From: an uncultured Tolumonas sp.
GTDB lineage: Bacteria; Pseudomonadota; Gammaproteobacteria; Enterobacterales; Aeromonadaceae
Reading direction: 5' to 3'
Length of the DNA: 64,000 nucleotides
Assembly: GCF_963676665.1 (NCBI RefSeq)
Contig: NZ_OY781378.1
Location: 372,001 to 436,000 of the forward strand
Shown here in pieces: positions 59,353 to 64,000 of the stretch. The notes under the pieces were generated by a model. That model ran no database searches, was not told where the DNA came from, and saw only the letters and a program-made list of their open reading frames with translations. Positions within the stretch are counted from its first letter, which is position 1. The number at the start of each line of letters is the position of its first letter. The position numbers were made by a program, and so were the translations under genes.

Positions 59353-60663
59353 ATGCGTAAATACCCAAAAATTGTATTTTGGTTTGTTGCCAGCAGTTTA
59401 TCTTTATTGCTGGCGATGACTTGGTTCACGGGTTATCAGAGCGATCGCCTGTTATCGCAATGGTTAGTTCAAGCCAGTCAAACGCCTGGTATTGCCACCA
59501 GCTGGTTTGATCAGGAAAAAAATCTGTTCACCCGAAAAGCAGAACTCCATCTGATGATCGCGGAACCTGAGCAATTACTGGTTGCCTCACCAGCACTAAG
59601 TGGCGATAACCAGTTACGTCGCGGTTTGCAGGAATTAGGGCCTATAGAGCTGTATATTGAGTTACAGCAACAGATCTTCCCTGGATTTACGACCGGCTCC
59701 GCGCATATCAATATGCAACGGGGTATGTTTGCTGATTTACCTAACATGCCCAATATTCCTCATCAACTTCATTGGCAGGTCAACGGGCTTACCGGAAATA
59801 TGCTTGCCCGCCTCGACATGGCGCAATGGAATTGGTTACGTGATGATTTGACGTGGCTGGTGGCGCCATTAAGCGCTGAAGTTGAGATCCCCGATCCTAA
59901 ACAGCTCCGTCTCTCGTGTTTATGGCAAGGCCTGCAATGGCGTAACGAGCGGACAGCGGCGCGAGGTAAGTTAGGTCAATTGTCATTTAGTGCTCAGCTG
60001 ACAGAAAATGATTCACTGTGGCTGATACCGTCTGCTGAATTGATGTTAGACCAGCTCGATTTACGGCAACCGGAGCGCCAATTACAGTTGTCGCAATGGC
60101 ACTGGCAGACGGGTGTCAGAGAAAACCGGGATGGTTTACTCAGTGTGGTGGATGTGAGCAGTCACTCCAAAATTCATCATCTTTCATATCGCAGCCAACA
60201 AAATGATTATCAGCTCAGTGATTTAACTGCGGGTTTGGCGCTGGGTGGTGTGAATCGTCAGGGAGTTGAAGCACTGCTGATGAATTCAGGATTGGATGCC
60301 ACCAATCTGGCGAAATGGAAAACCGGGCTTAATTTAATTACCCGTGCAGGTGTGCAATTTAAACTAGACCCTTTTGATTTAAAGCTGAACCGCGAACCGT
60401 TTCGCATGCATGGGCAACTGACCACGCGGCCGTTTGATGTGGCGCAGGTGCATGGCGTGGAGTCGATGCGTTCGCTACTGCAGGGTGATCTCTCGGTAGA
60501 GGCGACGCCAGCGTTGACGCAGCAATTTGCACCTGTTGCCGAGGTATTGCCAGATCTGTTGTCGGATGGTTATCTTGAGTCAGAATCGGCTGGCCGTATT
60601 TCAACGAAATTGCGGATGGTGAATGGTAAGTTGTCGGCCAATGGTATTGCGGTGCCGTATTAG
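59353..60663 (+). CDS. DUF945-like protein, second tandem copy
   Basis: The 436-residue protein starts MRKYPKIVFWFVASSLSLLL with a signal anchor. Its C-terminal half parallels the upstream gene: ALGGVNRQGVEALL against LTGLNKQGFEELA, KLNREPFRMHGQLTTRPFDV against KLNKAMVTASGKLETLPFEV, and both end with a NGKxxxNG-like motif. It is more diverged, especially in the N-terminal half. ATG 59353 has AAAGGA 6 bases upstream; the longer form from 59287 is not supported. A small hairpin (TGCCGGAT/ATCCGGCA) precedes it. It ends at a perfect 17-bp terminator palindrome. Confidence 0.72.
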   Translation: MRKYPKIVFWFVASSLSLLLAMTWFTGYQSDRLLSQWLVQASQTPGIATSWFDQEKNLFTRKAELHLMIAEPEQLLVASPALSGDNQLRRGLQELGPIELYIELQQQIFPGFTTGSAHINMQRGMFADLPNMPNIPHQLHWQVNGLTGNMLARLDMAQWNWLRDDLTWLVAPLSAEVEIPDPKQLRLSCLWQGLQWRNERTAARGKLGQLSFSAQLTENDSLWLIPSAELMLDQLDLRQPERQLQLSQWHWQTGVRENRDGLLSVVDVSSHSKIHHLSYRSQQNDYQLSDLTAGLALGGVNRQGVEALLMNSGLDATNLAKWKTGLNLITRAGVQFKLDPFDLKLNREPFRMHGQLTTRPFDVAQVHGVESMRSLLQGDLSVEATPALTQQFAPVAEVLPDLLSDGYLESESAGRISTKLRMVNGKLSANGIAVPY

Positions 60664-60672
60664 GCGGGCAGC

Positions 60673-60707
60673 AATAAGAAGGCGGAGTTGAACTCCGCCT
60701 TCTTATT
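60673..60707. terminator. Bidirectional terminator between DUF945 and purU
   Basis: AATAAGAAGGCGGAGTT and its exact complement flank a single central G. The palindrome lies between two convergent genes. Confidence 0.85.
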
Positions 60708-60738
60708 GTTTGGAACATGACTTATTTGAAAAAGACAG

Positions 60739-61575
60739 TTATTTGAATACGACGGTTTTATTACCGTAAACAAAAACACGTTCTTCAGAGACGGCGGTTA
60801 ACGCTTGATTCAAAACGGAACGTTCGCCATCCCGACCGGCTTTGGCCATGTCTTCGGCGGAGAAGTTGTGGTCAACGCGGATCACACCTTGCTCAATGAT
60901 CGGGCCTTCATCCAGATCGTTGGTGACGAAATGGGCAGTCGCACCAATGATTTTCACACCACGGTCAAACGCTTGCTGATAAGGGCGAGCGCCGATAAAC
61001 GCGGGCAGGAATGAGTGGTGAATATTGATGATGCGGTAAGGGTATGATGCGACAAAACCTGGCGTCAGTACGCGCATGTATTTTGCCAGCACGACATATT
61101 CTGGCGCGTATTCATCAATAATCGCGCGCATCTTGGCTTCGTGTTCTTCACGGCTTAAGCCTTCGTGGCTGACATGATGAAACGGAATATTGAATTTGCT
61201 GGTTAAATCAGCCAGTACATCGTAATTACCGATAACCGCAGCCACATCCAGATTTAAAGCACCTTCGTAGCATTTGATCAGAATATCGCCCAGACAATGC
61301 GCTTCTTTCGTCACCATGATGACGACACGTTTCTTGCCGGCTGGCACTAAACGACGTTTAGCGCCTTGTGGTAAGGTGTCATCCAGATCACCGAGCAGCG
61401 TTTCATCATTAAAACGACCTTCCAGCTCGGTACGCATGAAAAAGCGCCCTTGCGTGTGATCAACAAACTCATCGTTCTTGATGATGTTCAATTGATGTTT
61501 GTAACAAATATAAGTGATTTTTGCGATCAGACCCTGTGCATCAGGGCAGTCAGTCAGCAGGATCTTACGTTTCAT
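60739..61575 (-). CDS. purU: Formyltetrahydrofolate deformylase
   Basis: PurU hydrolyses 10-formyl-tetrahydrofolate to formate and tetrahydrofolate, supplying formate for PurT and balancing one-carbon units. The 278-residue protein (E. coli 280) has an N-terminal ACT domain (RKILLTDCPDAQGLIAKITYIC) and a formyltransferase-type domain with PFHHVSHEGLSREEHE and catalytic segment NIHHSFLPAFIGARPYQQA. The end FVYGNKTVVF is conserved. Confidence 0.95.
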   Translation of the reverse strand: MKRKILLTDCPDAQGLIAKITYICYKHQLNIIKNDEFVDHTQGRFFMRTELEGRFNDETLLGDLDDTLPQGAKRRLVPAGKKRVVIMVTKEAHCLGDILIKCYEGALNLDVAAVIGNYDVLADLTSKFNIPFHHVSHEGLSREEHEAKMRAIIDEYAPEYVVLAKYMRVLTPGFVASYPYRIINIHHSFLPAFIGARPYQQAFDRGVKIIGATAHFVTNDLDEGPIIEQGVIRVDHNFSAEDMAKAGRDGERSVLNQALTAVSEERVFVYGNKTVVFK

Positions 61576-61767
61576 CCCGTGGTTTTCCTTGGATATGAGT
61601 CACAACCAATAATGGCGCAACACTATGCCATAAAACAACCTTCATGCCAGCGAAAAAACCAGTAAACGTGAGGAATTGGGGGATTGAAGTCATATTGTAG
61701 GCATAGGTGAAGCGAACAAGATGCGTTACTATTTGTTTTACTGTCACTGCTAGATGAGATGTTAATT

Positions 61768-62370
61768 ATGTCTGCTGAAATGAATACCGATCTGCGTTTT
61801 ACCCGCACTCTTGCGGCATTTGATGAAGCAAATTCACATGACCCTCGTCAGGAGTTAGACGAGAACGGGGTGGCGGTGGCCTATGAAGTATTGTACGCCC
61901 GTCGGATGAGCCAGATGCTGCAAAGCTTCTGCCCTCAGGCGTCAGAAGCATTAAAACTGGCGGCGCATAGCCAGCATATTGAACGCTGGATGTTACCGCG
62001 TGAGCTTTATTCGCTCGATCGAAAAGGCTATTTGCAATGGCGCAGCGATTTAAAACTGCGTCATGCCAGCCGAGCGGGCGAGATCATGTTGGCACAGGGT
62101 TATGACACTGCGATGTGCGAACGTGTTGCTGCCTTGCTGAAAAAAGAAAAATTAAAAAGCGATGCAGAAAGTCAGGCGTTGGAAGATGTTATTTGTTTGG
62201 TCTTCCTGCAATTTTATTTTTCTGAATTTTCGAAAGCGCATGATGAAGCTAAATTAATTGATATTTTGCAAAAGACTTGGCGCAAAATGTCTGACGCGGG
62301 TCATCAGGCAGCACTGAGCTTGCCATTGACGAATGCAGAAAAAACACTGGTTGCGAAAGCACTGGCGTAA
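61768..62370 (+). CDS. DUF4202 family protein
   Basis: This cytosolic protein of 200 residues is recognised as DUF4202 from FDEANSHDPRQEL, YARRMSQML, AAHSQHIERWMLPRELY, GYLQWRSDLKLRHA and LEDVICLVFLQFY. The conserved His/Glu/Asp residues suggest a metal-dependent fold, but the function is not known. The start was set at MSAEMN; an in-frame ATG at 61759 adds three residues. It precedes a lipoprotein gene by 42 bp. Confidence 0.75.
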   Translation: MSAEMNTDLRFTRTLAAFDEANSHDPRQELDENGVAVAYEVLYARRMSQMLQSFCPQASEALKLAAHSQHIERWMLPRELYSLDRKGYLQWRSDLKLRHASRAGEIMLAQGYDTAMCERVAALLKKEKLKSDAESQALEDVICLVFLQFYFSEFSKAHDEAKLIDILQKTWRKMSDAGHQAALSLPLTNAEKTLVAKALA

Positions 62371-62412
62371 TACGTAAACCTAAATAAACGTTGTAAATAC
62401 AGGAGTCGTTGT

Positions 62413-62886
62413 ATGTTGAAGTGGTGCCGTTATGTGTTGGCTGGGGCTGCATTATCTCTTGCCGGTTGTGCTGCGTTACAACCGAAACTGGAAGCACCGA
62501 CAGTGGCGGTTAACTCTGTACGCGTGATGCCGGGGCAGGGGCTGAATCTGCGTTTTTTGATCGGTTTACATGTGCAGAACCCGAACTCGCTGCCACTACC
62601 AATTCATGGCGTTAACTACACGGTTGCGTTGTCTGGTCAGCCGGTGGTGTCAGGTAATAGTCAAAACCAACCGACTATCCCGGCGCATGGCGAACAGGAT
62701 GTTGAAGTAGAGGCAGTGGCTGATCTGATGAATGGATTGTCCTTGGCCAATACGTTGCTGAGTAACCCGCTGCAACAAGAAGTGCCATATGCGGTCAAAG
62801 CGTCAGTTGATGTTGGGGCTTTTCTGCCAAATATTCCGGTACAAAAAAGCGGGGTTGTTAACCTGACCACGGGTGCTATTCGTTAA
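62413..62886 (+). CDS. LEA14/WHy-type lipoprotein
   Basis: This 157-residue lipoprotein has the signal sequence lipobox LAGC at residues 16-19. The mature part has the LEA type 2 / WHy domain fold with VNSVRVMPGQGLNLRFLIGLHVQNPNSLPLPI and later PVQKSGVV. Such domains occur in desiccation-related proteins and bacterial envelope lipoproteins; the role is unknown. AGGAG lies upstream of the ATG. Confidence 0.78.
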   Translation: MLKWCRYVLAGAALSLAGCAALQPKLEAPTVAVNSVRVMPGQGLNLRFLIGLHVQNPNSLPLPIHGVNYTVALSGQPVVSGNSQNQPTIPAHGEQDVEVEAVADLMNGLSLANTLLSNPLQQEVPYAVKASVDVGAFLPNIPVQKSGVVNLTTGAIR

Positions 62887-62903
62887 TTTCTCTTCGTGCA
62901 TCA

Positions 62904-62937
62904 CTAAAACGCCCGGACATCTCTTTGTCCGGGTTTA
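62904..62937 (+). terminator. Terminator of the LEA14-type gene
   Basis: CCCGGACA pairs with TGTCCGGG around a 6-base loop, extended by CTAAA/TTTAG. The U-tract is short. Confidence 0.7.
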
Positions 62938-63083
62938 GCGTGCCATGTCACGTATTTTGCCAGAAAAATGGCGCCACTTTCCCTCCTGTATGTATTCAAA
63001 TAAATTCGTACTTGGCTCGTCATTCCTGTTTACGGAGGGAATAGTGCACTTTGATAGCGTTTTGCACGCTAAATGAGTTACTC

Positions 63084-63267
63084 ATGAAAAGATATATTCC
63101 TCTGTTATCTTGTTTTTATGCGGCGTTATATTCTGCTGATGTCTGCGCTGTGGAATTATCCAATACCTTTTCTGTGAATGGCTTCGGTACGTTGGGATCG
63201 CAATGCGATTGGTTATATGAACGCAGGCGCCTCTTTGCAAGGTGTTAAGGTGGTGTTGCGGTTATAG
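63084..63267 (+). pseudogene. Remnant of an outer-membrane protein gene (large internal deletion)
   Basis: An ATG at 63084 opens a signal peptide (MKRYIPLLSCFYAALYSADV) followed by ELSNTFSVNGFGTLG, a porin-like N-terminus. The frame then continues only as DWLYERRRLFARC and stops at 63246-63248. Shifting by one base gives DRNAIGYMNAGASLQGVKVV plus LRL and then stops at 63265, which resembles the last strand of a beta-barrel. Most of the barrel is therefore missing, consistent with a large deletion plus frameshift. A short functional peptide cannot be excluded. Confidence 0.5.
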
Positions 63268-64000
63268 TGCTGCGGTTTGCGGGTTATAAACCCGAATGCC
63301 ATTTTTACCGGCTTGTTTTACCTGATACATGGCGACATCAGCACACTCAAAGGCGGCATTGAAGCTTGCGGCGTTGTCCGGACAAATAACAATACCGATA
63401 CTGGCACCTACATTTGCGGTTTTATCTTTTCCAATATCAATGGGTTGACTGATCCGCTGTAAAAATCGTTGCGCTAATCGTACCGCGGTTTCCTGTGAGG
63501 CATCATTTAACGCGATCAGAAATTCGTCGCCACCCCAACGGGCGACGATATCACTTTTTCGTGTCAGGTTACTTAAGCGGTTGGCCACCTCAATGAGCAC
63601 CTTATCGCCGGCATCATGACCTTCCGTGTCATTTACTTTTTTAAAGCCATCGAGATCAAGCACGATCAATGCGAGAGGCTGGTGGATACGAGCTGCGGTA
63701 TGGATCATCTGATCGATTTGTTGCTCAGCCTCGCGACGGTTTTTCAGATGTGTGAGGTGATCATGGCTGGCATCGTGGACAGAAGCGTTTAAGGCTTCGT
63801 GTTGTCGGGTAATATCATTAATGAAAATCAGAATGATGCTTTCACCATAATCATTAACGGCTTCTTTGGCATTAATACTGACCCAACGACGACGGCCATC
63901 TTCATGTGACTGTAATTTCACATCAAAACAGTTGTCCGATTTTTCTTCCAACAACTGAGTAATTTGTTCCATAAATTCATCGGGATTTTTTACCAACAAA
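63262..64000 (-). CDS. PAS-GGDEF diguanylate cyclase (partial, cut by window edge)
   Basis: The 245 visible residues are the C-terminal part of a longer protein; the frame runs through position 64000. The left part holds the end of a PAS/PAC module (GRRRWVSINAKEAVNDYGES and IFINDITRQHEAL). It is followed by a GGDEF domain with DHLTHLKNRREAE, LIVLDLDGFKKVNDTEGHDAGDKVL and the intact ARWGGDEFLIAL site, so cyclic-di-GMP synthesis is likely. No inhibitory RxxD site is seen at the usual place five residues before the active site (ARKSDIVARWGGDEF reads RKSD, which could serve as one). Upstream sensing domains are unseen. Confidence 0.88.
   Translation of the reverse strand, partial: LLVKNPDEFMEQITQLLEEKSDNCFDVKLQSHEDGRRRWVSINAKEAVNDYGESIILIFINDITRQHEALNASVHDASHDHLTHLKNRREAEQQIDQMIHTAARIHQPLALIVLDLDGFKKVNDTEGHDAGDKVLIEVANRLSNLTRKSDIVARWGGDEFLIALNDASQETAVRLAQRFLQRISQPIDIGKDKTANVGASIGIVICPDNAASFNAAFECADVAMYQVKQAGKNGIRVYNPQTAAL

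Overview
The window is chromosomal DNA from a gammaproteobacterium. Nearly every gene resembles an Escherichia coli counterpart, and several E. coli neighbourhoods are kept: ydiJ-ydiI, mtnN-btuF-yadS, yhcC-arcB, arcA next to thrLABC, and crr-ptsI-ptsH-cysK-cysZ-zipA-ligA. A nitrogen-fixation operon (nifB, a ferredoxin, nifQ), a cbiB-type gene and an ERIC-like repeat point to a facultative anaerobe near Aeromonadales/Enterobacterales. A Tolumonas-like organism would fit, but that is inference. No prophage, insertion sequence, CRISPR array or defence island is visible; this is core genome with small accessory insertions.

Layout. 1-13021: ydiJ-ydiI, deaD, an RsmB-family RNA methyltransferase, pdxH, the channel gene mscK and pykF. 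13022-15577: the nif operon, preceded by a NifA-type upstream activator site and a -24/-12 promoter. 15625-20710: a LysE-family exporter, brnQ, a PAP2 phosphatase plus glycosyltransferase pair, and an unrecognised Ser/Thr/Asp-rich protein. 20711-23319: a long structured leader and ilvIH. 23391-26771: a chemoreceptor of unusual topology, two identical tRNA-Ala(GGC) genes and yadS. 26832-29321: an mtnN-cbiB-btuF cluster. 29467-35655: yhcC-arcB-dgt facing rfaH and arcA, so both Arc partners lie about 2 kb apart. 35828-40727: the attenuated thr operon. 40893-50626: PTS genes, cysK, an L,D-transpeptidase, cysZ, zipA and ligA. 50691-55151: a 46-residue arginine-rich small gene not found by long-ORF calling, purL, and the ERIC-like element. 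55163-64000: nlpC-type lipoprotein and DUF1439 genes, cls, two tandem DUF945 paralogues, purU, a DUF4202 gene, a LEA14-type lipoprotein, an outer-membrane protein remnant and a diguanylate cyclase cut by the window edge.

How the genes work together. Threonine (thrABC), branched-chain amino acid (ilvIH, brnQ), cysteine (cysK, cysZ), purine and folate (purL, purU), pyridoxal phosphate (pdxH) and cobamide (cbiB, btuF) functions sit beside carbon control (ptsHI, crr, pykF) and redox control (arcA, arcB). The nif operon supplies cofactor-assembly functions (NifB radical SAM enzyme, electron donor, molybdenum donor) without the structural nitrogenase genes, so nifHDK must lie elsewhere if the organism fixes nitrogen. 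Most transcription units end in clear hairpin terminators, which were used to define operons.
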